NCBI GenBank assembly: GCA_016222805.1 | Contig: JACRQG010000022.1 | Location: forward strand, 72,766-132,754 | Source: Verrucomicrobiota bacterium | GTDB taxonomy: Bacteria > Verrucomicrobiota > Verrucomicrobiia > Opitutales > Opitutaceae | Reading direction: 5' to 3' | Length of the DNA stretch: 59,989 nucleotides | Part shown: one piece after another, positions 18,851-27,627 of the stretch | Numbering within the stretch: the stretch's first letter is position 1 | How the letters are laid out: every line of letters begins with the position of its first letter | Notes under the pieces: generated by a model | Seen by the model: the letters and a program-made list of their open reading frames with translations, nothing else | Database searches by the model: none | Told to the model about the DNA's origin: nothing | Made by a program: the position numbers and the translations under genes

Positions 18851-19780
18851 CTAGTGCATCTCTACCTGGCAGGTGCCAAGCCCGCCGCGGTAGAAGTTGA
18901 ACTGGACGTTGGGGTGATCCGCGAGCAGCGACATCGGGACGGCGCTGTCCGCGATGCGCTTGGCAATCATCAGGGTCGTGAGGCGCTGGCCAAACGGGCT
19001 GTCGTGGGTCCCAGCCTGCCAGATCGAGACCTTTTCGGCCTTCCAGGTCTCGACCGGACCGACGGTGATGGCCTGGGTCGGGACCAGTGAGATGTTGCCC
19101 CCTCCTGACGTGCGGGCGTTCTGCGCCAGTGTCACCGGGTGGAGGTCCACGATCCGCGTGCCGAGCTTGCGGTACTCGGCCGGGCTGGGCGGGGCGTCGC
19201 GGAACCGACCGCTCCGCCGCACCGGGTCGTTGAACGCCCAGTGCTTGGTGTCCCCCTGGCCGCCCTGCATCACCACGCAGCGCACACCGTCCCAGCTTTT
19301 CCGGTACGCCGTCAATTCCGCCTTCGGGAAGTGCAGGTGCGCCTCGGGCATCGCGAGTTCGCGCCGGATGCGGCGGAAACACAGCTCCCGGTCGGCCCGC
19401 TCGAAGGAGAGCGGGTGGGTCACCGGCACCTCGGCTCCGTCCGCATACCATTCGTCCATGCCCCAGAAATGCGCGTGCCGAAGCGACAGGCCGAGTTCGT
19501 TCACCAGCCGCGCCACGAGCGGCAGCTGCTCGGTCGGCCCGATCGGGCCGCAGATGCCGGCCGGATTGTCGGGGGTCGACTGGCGCCACGCGTGGATGTA
19601 CTCCAGTGCCTCGGCGAGGTAGAACTCCTCGAGCGTGTCGTAGAACACGACCCGGAAGCCGTCGCGAGAGAGGCGCGCCATCTGCGCCGGCGTCAGTCGG
19701 GCGGCCTCCTCGATCAGTTCGGAGTCAAGCGTGGTGTAATCCCACCAGTCGGGGGCGATGGTACTGAATTTGCGGGGCAT
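18851..19780 (-). CDS. Glucosamine-6-phosphate deaminase-like protein (NagB/RpiA fold)
   Basis: NagB converts glucosamine 6-phosphate to fructose 6-phosphate and ammonia. The 309-residue protein matches NagB landmarks: [15 protein letters not shown], then W-G-Met108-Asp-Glu-W (NagB: NMDEY), and [13 protein letters not shown] (NagB: GxGxDGHIAFNEP). The catalytic pair would be Asp177 and His180, but two residues separate them instead of one. It is longer than E. coli NagB (266). It lies between the PIG-L deacetylase (69 bp upstream) and the MFS permease, so deamination after deacetylation is a sensible reading. Whether the substrate is phosphorylated is open. Confidence 0.8.
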   Translation of the reverse strand: MPRKFSTIAPDWWDYTTLDSELIEEAARLTPAQMARLSRDGFRVVFYDTLEEFYLAEALEYIHAWRQSTPDNPAGICGPIGPTEQLPLVARLVNELGLSLRHAHFWGMDEWYADGAEVPVTHPLSFERADRELCFRRIRRELAMPEAHLHFPKAELTAYRKSWDGVRCVVMQGGQGDTKHWAFNDPVRRSGRFRDAPPSPAEYRKLGTRIVDLHPVTLAQNARTSGGGNISLVPTQAITVGPVETWKAEKVSIWQAGTHDSPFGQRLTTLMIAKRIADSAVPMSLLADHPNVQFNFYRGGLGTCQVEMH

Positions 19781-19849
19781 GAGGGAGGTGGAGTCGGGAA
19801 GACGGGGAATGGCGGAGCGGGTGGAGGAACGCGGCCCCGCAGGTGGGGC

Positions 19850-20650
19850 TCAGATCACTTCGAGTGCGCGCTCGTAGGCGCGGTTGACGTGACATTTCCG
19901 GCCGAGGACTTCGCGCAACGGGTCCGTGTCGGGCGCACAAAAACCCAGGTGGGAGTGCCGGCGCCAGCCCTCCGCGAAACGAAAGCGCTTCGACATCCGC
20001 CCGACCTCCCGCGCCATGTCCTCCATGTCGCGCAGGTAGGAGTTCATGCCCTGCGACGCCTGCAGCCAGGAGTGCTGGCTTTCGTGGCAGGAGAGCGCGG
20101 CCAGCTTGATGTCCTGAACCGACGTCGTGTCGACGAAGGCCCCGGGCACGAGGCGCCGCCGCAGCCCGTCGCGCAGGCCGTGCGGCATCGCATGGTAGAT
20201 GGTGGTGACGCCGCCCCAGGCCGCGCGCCGCGGCGTCGTGACGAAATTCGGCACCCCCCGGACAAACGCCGCGCTCACCGCCAGGCGGTTCGTCTCCATG
20301 TGGTCCTCCATGTAATCCTGCGGCGAATGGGTCAGCAGGATCGCGGGTCGGACCTCCCGGATAATCGCGGCCACCCGTCGCAACAGCGGCAGCCCATAGA
20401 AGATCTCGAGGTCGTCGACGAGGCTCTCGTGAAACTCGGCCCCGAGCAACCCCGCGGCCCGGCGCGCCTCGGCCCGGCGGATGCGCCGCAGCGCGCCGGC
20501 GCGGTGCACGAGGCTCCCGCAGGAGCCCGTCGAGAGGTTCAGGTAATGCGTGCGCCAGCCGGCCTCCCGGAGGAGGCACAGGGTGCCGGCCATCATGAAC
20601 TCGATGTCGTCCGGATGCGCCGCGATCGCGATGGCCGCCGGCTCAGCCAT
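19850..20650 (-). CDS. PIG-L/LmbE family N-deacetylase
   Basis: PIG-L proteins are zinc-dependent deacetylases of GlcNAc-containing molecules. The 266-residue product begins with the metal and catalytic motif AAHPDDIEF (His12, Asp14, Asp15). The later ligand segment reads THSPQDYMEDHMETNRL, and SCHESQHSW is near the C-terminal third. No signal peptide is present, so it acts in the cytoplasm. Its ATG overlaps the end of the oxidoreductase gene by 8 bp, showing translational coupling. The next gene is the deaminase-like protein. The acceptor is probably a free or modified N-acetyl sugar. Confidence 0.9.
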   Translation of the reverse strand: MAEPAAIAIAAHPDDIEFMMAGTLCLLREAGWRTHYLNLSTGSCGSLVHRAGALRRIRRAEARRAAGLLGAEFHESLVDDLEIFYGLPLLRRVAAIIREVRPAILLTHSPQDYMEDHMETNRLAVSAAFVRGVPNFVTTPRRAAWGGVTTIYHAMPHGLRDGLRRRLVPGAFVDTTSVQDIKLAALSCHESQHSWLQASQGMNSYLRDMEDMAREVGRMSKRFRFAEGWRRHSHLGFCAPDTDPLREVLGRKCHVNRAYERALEVI

Positions 20651-21677
20651 GGAGTTCCGCCAGGGCCACGGTGCGTTTCTCCTCCGCGGAACGGTCGGCC
20701 GCCAGGCACGCGAGGTGCGACTGCATCGCCAGTTCCAGGGAGGTCAGCGGCATCTCGCGTCCCGCCGCCGCCGCCTCGAAGAAGGCCTGGAACTGGGTCT
20801 GGTACGGGTGATCTGACACATCGCCCGAATCCAGGAGCTTCATCGAAAGCTCGCTCCATTTGTGCTTGTCGACGGCCAGCCGCGACGAATGGAACTTGTG
20901 ATCGAGCAGGCTGCCTTCGCTGCCCACGAGATGCGTGTGAAAATAGTACGGTTGCACGCAATCGATGACCGAGGCCACCTTGCCCACGGCGCCGTTCCGG
21001 AAGCGCACCAGCGTGACGCTCGCCGTCGGATACTCGTAGGGGCCGAAGATGGGATTGAACGACTTGGTCGCCGTGCTCGTCACGCTCTCGACCTCGCTGC
21101 CCATGCAGAGCAACAGGGCGTCCATCGCGTGGCAGCCGGCCGAAAGCAAGCTGCTGCCGCCGCCGTTCTTTGTGACGTTCCAGCGGAACTGCCCGTACCA
21201 CGGGCCGATGCCGTGATAATAGTCGACCTCCCCGTAATGCAGCTGCCCGAGCAGGCCGGCGTCGATCACCGCCTTGGTGGCGAGGAACTGGCTCGAGTAG
21301 CGGCACTCGAAGCAGACGCACACCTTCACCCCGGCCGCCTTCACCGCCGCGGCCACCGCGCGCGCGTCTTCCAATGTCAGGCTGATCGGCTTTTCCAGGA
21401 TGATGTGCTTGCCCGCCCGCGCGGCGGCGATCGCTTGCGCGGCATGCTGCTGCGGATAACTGCAGATCGAAACCGCCTGGATATCGCTCTGCAGCATCGC
21501 CTCGAGGCTCGTGAAGGTCTGGAGGGGTCCACCGTGGCGGGCCGCGAGTTCCGCCCCATCGAGCGGGCGGGTGGAGCAAACCGCGGTCACCTGCGCCAGC
21601 GAGGTCGCGTTGATGGCGGGGATATGCGCCGAGCTGGCCCAACCGTAACCGACCATGCCGACCTTGAACTTCTTCAT
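20643..21677 (-). CDS. Gfo/Idh/MocA family oxidoreductase, cytoplasmic
   Basis: The 344-residue NAD(P)-dependent oxidoreductase starts MKKFKVGMVGYGWAS with the dinucleotide-binding glycines at 7, 10 and 12. It carries the canonical GKHIILEKPISLT motif and the C-terminal GGGSSLLSAGCHAMDAL. No export signal is seen. A purine-rich AGGAGATT lies about 6 bp before the ATG, one of few clear Shine-Dalgarno sites in the window, and supports this start at the head of the operon. It overlaps the PIG-L gene by 8 bp. Substrate is unknown; an amino sugar or its deacetylated product is inferred from context. Confidence 0.92.
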   Translation of the reverse strand: MKKFKVGMVGYGWASSAHIPAINATSLAQVTAVCSTRPLDGAELAARHGGPLQTFTSLEAMLQSDIQAVSICSYPQQHAAQAIAAARAGKHIILEKPISLTLEDARAVAAAVKAAGVKVCVCFECRYSSQFLATKAVIDAGLLGQLHYGEVDYYHGIGPWYGQFRWNVTKNGGGSSLLSAGCHAMDALLLCMGSEVESVTSTATKSFNPIFGPYEYPTASVTLVRFRNGAVGKVASVIDCVQPYYFHTHLVGSEGSLLDHKFHSSRLAVDKHKWSELSMKLLDSGDVSDHPYQTQFQAFFEAAAAGREMPLTSLELAMQSHLACLAADRSAEEKRTVALAELHG

Positions 21678-21802
21678 GCGTGAATCTCCTGGGAAGGGTG
21701 GGGTGAAAACTAGGGTGTGCCCGGCGACGCCGCCGAGCCTCCCTTTGTCGGATGCGGCTCCTGGAGAGTCAATGCGTGATCCGGTCGGTAAACTCGGCGC
21801 AG

Positions 21803-21893
21803 CTGCCCGTTGGCGGTTGTAGCCGGCCGCGGTGAGGCCGGCCGCCGGGGTCACCGCCCCGGCTACACCAGACAAATGACCGCCAACCGGCAG
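21803..21893. repeat. Long imperfect inverted repeat
   Basis: The outer arms CTGCCCGTTGGCGGT (21803-21817) and ACCGCCAACCGGCAG (21879-21893) pair with one mismatch. An inner pair, TGTAGCCGGC... and ...CCGGCTACA, flanks a GGTGAGGCCGGCC centre. A related GTAGCCGGCC-GAGGCCGGCC segment is at about 15746-15780. It lies in the 303-bp gap between divergent genes; nothing else was recognised there apart from presumed promoters. Confidence 0.65.
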
Positions 21894-21980
21894 ATGCGCC
21901 CCGTGGGAACTCCCGGCCGACATCCCGGCCGACATCAGCGGTGACTTCTGGCCGGGGGCGTGCCAGCCTCGCGGGTTTCC

Positions 21981-23282
21981 ATGCGCACGTTTCGCTTCCT
22001 CGCCTTCGGTGTCCTTCCGGCGATCGCCTCCCTGCTGCACGCGCGGGTCGATCTCCTGCTGGTGCCGCCCGTTGACGAATCCGTGCCGGCCGCCCGCCCG
22101 GAGTTCGTGCTGCACCTGAACAACCCCACGGAATTCGAAGCCTCGATCCAGCTGGAGCGGGAGCTCGAAGCCGAGTACGCCGATCGCACCGGCCATGCCC
22201 TGCTCCGGATGGAGGTTCTCCCTCCCCCCACGGGCCTCGTCACCGTGCCGGGGATGAGCCGGCTCACCCTGCGTCTCCGCCCCGTCGCCGACCTCACGGG
22301 CACTGGCGAATTCGCCTCTTTGCGGCTCCGTTCTCCCGCGACCAACGTCATCCTCTTCCGCGTGGCTCCAGCCCGGCCGTCCGCCGCGGGAACGGGGGTG
22401 GCCGGTTCTCCCTCCCCGACCACCGCCGGGCCCGGCCGTCGCCATCTCGATCTCACCACCGACATCGAGAACATGCGCCGCCATATCTCCGGCTACGACC
22501 CAATCTACTTCGCCGTGGGCTGGCGCGAACGCTTCAACGCCCGTTTCCAGTTCAGTTTCAAGTACCGGCCGCTCGACCACGGCCCGGACGCCTGGACCGA
22601 ACACCCCTGGCGCACCCTCGCCGGCAAGGTGCACTTTGCCTACACCCAGACTTCGATCTGGGACCTCGAGAGTTTCTCCAAGCCTTTCTACGACTCGAGC
22701 TACAAGCCGACGATCTTCCTGCTGCATCCCTTTTCCCGGTCCCCCGGCTCGCCCTGGTCGTGGTCGTTGCAGGCCGGCGCGCAACACGAGTCCAACGGCA
22801 AGGGCGGCGGCAGCGCTCCCGTCCCGTCCCGCCCCGGGCTGATCGCCTCCGCCGCCTCCGGGCGCCCGGCGCTCGACACCCGGAGCCTGAACACCCTGTA
22901 CGCGCTGCCCCGCCTGCGGTGGGAGGTGGCCGACGGCCGCTTTTTCGAGGCCGCGCTCCGCGCGAGCGCTTACTTCCAGGAGGATGAGAATCCGGACATC
23001 GCGCGCTACCGCGGCTATGCCGAGCTGACGCTGCGCGGCGGCTATGTCCGCGGCCTGCAGCTCTCCACGCATTTGCGGGGCAAGATCGACGGGCACGGCA
23101 GCATTGAGTTCAACCTGACCTGGCCCACCAGCGAGATTCCGTTGCTCCGGGGCTTCCCGCTGCTCGACGCCCTCGGCGGTTACACCCAGATCCAGTACTT
23201 CAACGGCTATGGCGAAAGCCTGCTCGACTACGACGTCCGGCGCCGCGATCAGCTGCGTTTCGGCCTGATGATCGTGCGGTAG
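21981..23282 (+). CDS. Outer-membrane phospholipase A (OMPLA-like)
   Basis: OMPLA hydrolyses outer-membrane phospholipids. The ATG at 21981 gives 433 residues with a signal peptide (MRTFRFLAFGVLPAIASLLHA). About 120 residues of predicted beta-rich, non-barrel sequence follow, then the barrel. The catalytic signature is His269-Glu-Ser271-Asn-Gly, matching HQSNG of PldA, followed by a Gly/Ser-rich loop and TRSLNTLYALPRLRW. The last residues (RRRDQLRFGLMIVR) fit a final barrel strand. The extra N-terminal domain is absent from E. coli PldA. It stands alone in front of the prepilin gene. Confidence 0.88.
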   Translation: MRTFRFLAFGVLPAIASLLHARVDLLLVPPVDESVPAARPEFVLHLNNPTEFEASIQLERELEAEYADRTGHALLRMEVLPPPTGLVTVPGMSRLTLRLRPVADLTGTGEFASLRLRSPATNVILFRVAPARPSAAGTGVAGSPSPTTAGPGRRHLDLTTDIENMRRHISGYDPIYFAVGWRERFNARFQFSFKYRPLDHGPDAWTEHPWRTLAGKVHFAYTQTSIWDLESFSKPFYDSSYKPTIFLLHPFSRSPGSPWSWSLQAGAQHESNGKGGGSAPVPSRPGLIASAASGRPALDTRSLNTLYALPRLRWEVADGRFFEAALRASAYFQEDENPDIARYRGYAELTLRGGYVRGLQLSTHLRGKIDGHGSIEFNLTWPTSEIPLLRGFPLLDALGGYTQIQYFNGYGESLLDYDVRRRDQLRFGLMIVR

Positions 23283-23462
23283 AGACCGACCGGCCCGTTC
23301 GCACCCGGGCCTCCGGGCCCAATCCGGCCTCGCCGACACGACTGTGAAAAAAGGATGAGAATGCGGACTTCACGTATTTCGGTTGTCCCGGCGGTCCCTG
23401 CTGCCAGAGTAGAGGGACTGCCAACCGGCAGCTCCCAAAGTCCGCACATCTATCATTCATCC

Positions 23463-23816
23463 ATGAAAAACCGCTCCGCCTCCCGCGCAGGATTCACGCT
23501 CGTTGAAATCATGATCGTCGTCGTCATCATCGGCCTCCTGGCTGCCATGGCGATTCCCGCTTTCCAGAAAGTCCGCGTCGCCTCCCAGGACAAGGCCGTC
23601 CTGAACAATGCCCGCCAGATGGCCGCCGCCGCCGATCAGTATTACCTGGAAAACGGCGCCACCTTCGCCGCTTCGAGCTCCCTGATCGGGCCGACGAGCT
23701 ACGTGAAGGCCCTCAACACGGTCGCAAGCGAGATCTATCCGGACAATTACACCCAGGGCATCACCATCACGATCGCCGGCATCGCCAACGCGCGGACGAT
23801 CACCTACGCGCCCTAA
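23463..23816 (+). CDS. Type IV prepilin/pseudopilin-like protein
   Basis: The 117-residue product has a type IV prepilin leader: MKNRSASRAG then FTLVEIMIVVVIIGLL. The leader is 10 residues, with cleavage after Gly10, and Glu15 is the mature Glu5 needed for assembly. The remaining small globular domain ends TITIAGIANARTITYAP. Verrucomicrobia encode many such single-domain proteins. No pilus or type II secretion machinery is adjacent, so it would depend on components elsewhere. It is a monocistronic gene closed by a strong terminator, suggesting independent and possibly high expression. Confidence 0.92.
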   Translation: MKNRSASRAGFTLVEIMIVVVIIGLLAAMAIPAFQKVRVASQDKAVLNNARQMAAAADQYYLENGATFAASSSLIGPTSYVKALNTVASEIYPDNYTQGITITIAGIANARTITYAP

Positions 23817-23841
23817 TCGTCTTTCCTAATCACGCACTGGC

Positions 23842-23872
23842 AACGCCGCCCCCTTGCGGGCGGCGTTTTTTT
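23842..23872 (+). terminator. Intrinsic terminator of the prepilin gene
   Basis: A perfect 9-bp stem, ACGCCGCCC and GGGCGGCGT with loop CCTTGC, is followed by TTTTTT. It begins 26 bp after the prepilin stop and is the clearest Rho-independent terminator in the window. Confidence 0.9.
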
Positions 23873-23913
23873 GTCCGCGTTCAAGGCGGCGGAAGCCTCC
23901 TTGGTCTCGTTCC

Positions 23914-23991
23914 TGTAGGCGGGGTGACTTCGCCCCGCCCTCTTGGTTTGGGGGCCCGCCTGGCGCGGGGCGGGGTCGCCCCGCCCACAGG
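23914..23991. repeat. Dyad GC-rich intergenic element
   Basis: TGTAGGCGGGGTGACTTCGC, a spacer, then GGCGCGGGGCGGGGTCGCCC and CGCCCACAGG. It lies between the prepilin terminator and the convergent TonB receptor end. Confidence 0.8.
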
Positions 23992-24020
23992 ACACCCAAG
24001 AGGGGGTTGCCCCTGGTGAG

Positions 24021-27005
24021 CTAGAACCGGCCGTTGACGCCGAAGGTGATCGTCGTGCCGTTGAGGATCGTGGTCGACATGCGGTCGGCAAACCCGCGGT
24101 AAAGCCGCTGCGGCTCGTTGAAGACGTTCCCCACGTCGATCGTGAACTGCAGGGTCGGCCGGTGCTGCCACGCCACGCCCGCGGTCACCGTCTGGTACTT
24201 GTAGCGGTAGTTGTTGTAGCCGGGCGAAGTCGCATTGTAGCTGGTGATGTAGGCGCCCACGTAGTTGTAGAGCACCCGCGTGCTGAACTTGCGGTACCGC
24301 CAGGAGAGGCTGGCATTGCCGGTGCGCGGGATGAAACCGGGCACCTCGTTGGTGCTGCGGTTGGTGGTGCCGCCGAAATTCCCGCGCGTCTCGATCAGGG
24401 TGTAGTTGGCGGAAGCGCCGAGGCCCTTCCAGAGGCCCGGGAGGAACGTGAACTGCTGCTGGTAGACGAATTCCCACCCTTGGACGACCGCCGTGCCGGC
24501 GTTGGCGGAGGACAGCAGCGTGAAGCCGGGGTACTCGCCGTTGAAGCCATTGTCGGTGCCGGTGGGAACGGTGCCAACGTTGGTTCCGGTGACGATGTAG
24601 TCGCGGATTTCCTTGTGGAACCACGAGACCGACACGTTGCCCACCGGTTCGAAGTAGTACTCGAGGACGGCGTCCCAGTTGTCGGCGTATTGGGGCCGCA
24701 GGTTGGGGTTGTTGATCGTCAGGGTCTGGTTGGCCTCGTTCACGGTCTCGTTCGGGGTGGCGTTGTTGAGCGCGGGCCGGCCGAAACTCGTCGACCAGCT
24801 CAGGCGCGCCTTGAGATTCGCCGTGAGGTCGTACGCGAGGTGGGCGCTGGGAAACGACTTGGTGTAATCGCCCCGCGACTTGCGCAGCGCGTTGGCGTAG
24901 TCACGGTCGGCCGAGCCCTGGGGATCCGCGGTTTGCTGCGCGGTGGTGCTGCCAAAGCGGTTCCGCACATAGCCCCACGCCTCCATCTCAGTGCGCTCCG
25001 TGCGCACGCCGGCCAGCAGGCTGGCGCGCCCGAGCCGGGCCTGGGCCATCCCGTAACCCGCCGTGACCCACTCGGTGACCGCGCGGTTGGCGGTGTAGTT
25101 GTTCTGGTAGTGGTAGTACTGGTCCTCGCGCCAGAGGGACGGATTGCGCGGCTGCCGATCCCAGAAGAACTGCATCGGCTCCCAATATGGCATGCGGCGC
25201 CCCGTCTTTACGTAGTCGTAAGAGACAATCGTGGGATCGGAGGGCAGCGCGGCCGTGCCGGCGAAGTTCCAGCGGCGGGAGACGCTCGCGTTGTCGGCGT
25301 ATTGTTCGCGCCAGGACGCCCCGGCCTTGAAGTGCAGCGGAAACGACGCGGGCACCTCGAATCGGGCGTTGCCGCGCAGCTCCTTGCGCGTATTGTTGTT
25401 CTGGAGGTTGGTGTTGGTGTACTGGGTCGGCCGGTAGTTGTCGGGATTGGTGAAGTCCGGGCCGCCGTTCGGCAGGAAGCGCGGGTGCAGGTCGTTGTCG
25501 GTGCGGTCGAGAATCCAGCCCGAGCCGGTCAGGCGGTTGATCAGGATGCCGCCGCGGCCGCCGCTCCCGCCGTTGATATTGGTCTGGGTGTAGACGGCGT
25601 TGTAGTCGAGTTGCAGGCGCCCGAAGGTCTGCTCCGCCCCGAGATCGAACCGCCGCATCCGGTTGTAGAAATTGCCCGGCCCCGTGGTCGTCTGCTCGAT
25701 GATGGCCGCAGCCACCGGGCGCACCACGGTGATCTTGTCGGTGTACTGGCCCGGCACGACTCCGGTTGCCGCCCCGGGCACGGTATTCTGGTTGCCGGTG
25801 TAGGCGCGCGTCTCGTACTGCCGGCGGAAGGTCTCGTTGGCGTCGTTCAGCACGGTGTTGAGCGACAGCTTGGTGTTCGCCGAAAGGCGGTAGTCGGTCT
25901 TGAGGTTCAGGCTGAGCTGCTTCCGGTTGTTGTAGTTGTCCCAGGTGCGATAGTCCCAGACGTAGGCCGGTGATCCGGTGGTGTTCTGGAAGTCGCGCAC
26001 CGTGCGGAAGCCGCCGACGGCGTTTTCGCTGTAGAAGAGGTTCATCGACACCCCGAGGTTGCGCTCGCCGCCCAGCACACCGAAGAGTTCCTGCCACTGC
26101 ACATTGAAGAGCGGATGGGCCCGGTGGGCTTCACGCAGGGGAACCTGCTCGAGGAACGGCGGCGCCCAGCGCACGCTGGCGCTGTAGGAGAGGCGCCGCT
26201 TCTCGCGCATGCTCAGTGGCGATCGGCTCTTGAGGTTGATGGTGCCACCGAGGGAATCCGCGCCCTTGTCCGGCGTATGCCCCTTCACCAGTTCCATCTG
26301 GTCAAACATCGTGCCGGTGAGGTTGTTGATGTTCGTGCTGCGCCCGTAGGCGCCCTGGCTGGTCAACGGCGAACCGTCGAGCGTGATGGTGTTGAGCCCG
26401 GATCCGATGCCGCGCACCGTGAAGCCGTCGACGAGGTTCTCGTCGCCGAAGCTCCCGACCACCCCGGGGAGGCGGATGGCCACCTCGCCGGCATTCATGT
26501 TCGGCAGGTTGCCGTAGGAATCCATCGCCACGATGTTCTTCACGTTTTCCGCGTTGCGCTGGAGCGTGATGGCCGCGGCGCCGCCTTCGCGCTCCCCGGT
26601 CACCCGAAACTCCTGGAGCTGGTAGACTCCGCTCGTGAGATCGAAATTGCGCACCGCCCGCCGCCCTCCTTCCACGGTCACCGTGGCCCGCGCCGCATCG
26701 AGGCCGATGTACGACACCACGAGTTCGTGCGCGCCGGCCGGGACGTTGGTCAGGTTAAAGAGGCCGGTCTCATCGGTCAGCGCGGTGAGGCCGAGCGCGG
26801 GAACCGCGACCTTGGCGCCCTCCAGCAGGTTGCCCGAAGCGGTGTTGCTCACCGTGCCGCTGATGCTGCCGGTCTCGGCGGCCTGCAACGGCGCCGCCAT
26901 GACAAGCACCACGCCAAACACGACGAGGGCGGTCAGCCGGCGCGAAAGGCCGGACCAACGGGCGGAGGCGGAGCGCAGGGGTCGACGAAGGGGCGTCTGG
27001 GTCAT
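24021..27005 (-). CDS. TonB-dependent receptor with carboxypeptidase-regulatory-like domain (first of three)
   Basis: The ATG at 27005 gives 994 residues: a signal peptide (LTALVVFGVVLVMAAPLQA), a carboxypeptidase-regulatory-like beta sandwich (GSISGTVSN to about residue 115), a plug (SYGNLPNMNAGEVAIRLPGV, GFTVRGIGSGLN, KGHTPDKGADSLGGTIN), then a 22-strand-type barrel ending ITFGVNGRF. It imports a nutrient through the outer membrane using TonB energy. It is paralogous to the next two receptors but more diverged in the plug (GSFGDENLVDGFTV instead of GSPTDEGLAY). It lies downstream of them on the minus strand after a 658-bp repeat-filled gap. No TonB/ExbBD genes are present. Confidence 0.93.
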   Translation of the reverse strand: MTQTPLRRPLRSASARWSGLSRRLTALVVFGVVLVMAAPLQAAETGSISGTVSNTASGNLLEGAKVAVPALGLTALTDETGLFNLTNVPAGAHELVVSYIGLDAARATVTVEGGRRAVRNFDLTSGVYQLQEFRVTGEREGGAAAITLQRNAENVKNIVAMDSYGNLPNMNAGEVAIRLPGVVGSFGDENLVDGFTVRGIGSGLNTITLDGSPLTSQGAYGRSTNINNLTGTMFDQMELVKGHTPDKGADSLGGTINLKSRSPLSMREKRRLSYSASVRWAPPFLEQVPLREAHRAHPLFNVQWQELFGVLGGERNLGVSMNLFYSENAVGGFRTVRDFQNTTGSPAYVWDYRTWDNYNNRKQLSLNLKTDYRLSANTKLSLNTVLNDANETFRRQYETRAYTGNQNTVPGAATGVVPGQYTDKITVVRPVAAAIIEQTTTGPGNFYNRMRRFDLGAEQTFGRLQLDYNAVYTQTNINGGSGGRGGILINRLTGSGWILDRTDNDLHPRFLPNGGPDFTNPDNYRPTQYTNTNLQNNNTRKELRGNARFEVPASFPLHFKAGASWREQYADNASVSRRWNFAGTAALPSDPTIVSYDYVKTGRRMPYWEPMQFFWDRQPRNPSLWREDQYYHYQNNYTANRAVTEWVTAGYGMAQARLGRASLLAGVRTERTEMEAWGYVRNRFGSTTAQQTADPQGSADRDYANALRKSRGDYTKSFPSAHLAYDLTANLKARLSWSTSFGRPALNNATPNETVNEANQTLTINNPNLRPQYADNWDAVLEYYFEPVGNVSVSWFHKEIRDYIVTGTNVGTVPTGTDNGFNGEYPGFTLLSSANAGTAVVQGWEFVYQQQFTFLPGLWKGLGASANYTLIETRGNFGGTTNRSTNEVPGFIPRTGNASLSWRYRKFSTRVLYNYVGAYITSYNATSPGYNNYRYKYQTVTAGVAWQHRPTLQFTIDVGNVFNEPQRLYRGFADRMSTTILNGTTITFGVNGRF

Positions 27006-27180
27006 GGCACGGGCGGGGTTGCTGGTTGGTGCGACCGCCACTGGAAAACCCGCCAGCCGGATTTCCCCGGGCGATCCTGGCAGCGTGAGCAGAACGCACG
27101 GGCCCAAGGTGTCGCAAGCGCGAACTCCCGAAGTTTCCGAAAGACGGCAGACCGCCGGTGTTCGCGATGCGGTCCGATCC

Positions 27181-27258
27181 TGTGGGCGGGACGACCTCGT
27201 CCCGCGCCGTTCGCGGCGGAACCCGCAGCCCGCGGGGCGCGGTCGCCCCGCCTACAGG
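27181..27258. repeat. Dyad GC-rich intergenic element, array unit 1
   Basis: TGTGGGCGGGACGACCTCGT and GGTCGCCCCGCCTACAGG arms. It is the first of three units in a tandem array. Confidence 0.85.
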
Positions 27259-27363
27259 GGGGCCATGACGACCACTGCTCGCGGCCAGTGGACCACCCGC
27301 GCCGATTGGGAGAGTCAGTGCTCCCCGGCTTCGCACGACCGACCGGCCACCCTTCGCTTCGCG

Positions 27364-27441
27364 TGTGGGCGGGACGACCTCGTCCTGCGCCGTTCGCGGC
27401 GGAACCCGCAGCCCGCGGGGCGGGGTCGCCCCGCCCACAAG
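27364..27441. repeat. Dyad GC-rich intergenic element, array unit 2
   Basis: TGTGGGCGGGACGACCTCGT on the left and GGGGTCGCCCCGCCCACAA on the right. Confidence 0.85.
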
Positions 27442-27548
27442 GGGACCATGACGACCACTGCTCGCGGCAAGACGACCACCCGCCCCGATTCTCGGAACGA
27501 GTTCACTCTGCGACTTCGCAAGACGGACCGGCCTCCTTTCGCTACGCG

Positions 27549-27627
27549 TGTGGGCGGGACGACCTCGTCCCGCGCCCTTCGCGGCCGACGTCACAGCCCA
27601 CGGGGCGCGGTCGCCCCGCCTACAGGG
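27549..27627. repeat. Dyad GC-rich intergenic element, array unit 3
   Basis: TGTGGGCGGGACGACCTCGT on the left and GGTCGCCCCGCCTACAGGG on the right; the spacer differs from units 1 and 2. Confidence 0.8.

Noticed and set aside
21678-23339. N-terminal extension of the Gfo/Idh/MocA frame on the minus strand
   Set aside because: It would overlap the OMPLA gene antisense and precede a canonical MKKFKVGMVGYG start with a good Shine-Dalgarno site.
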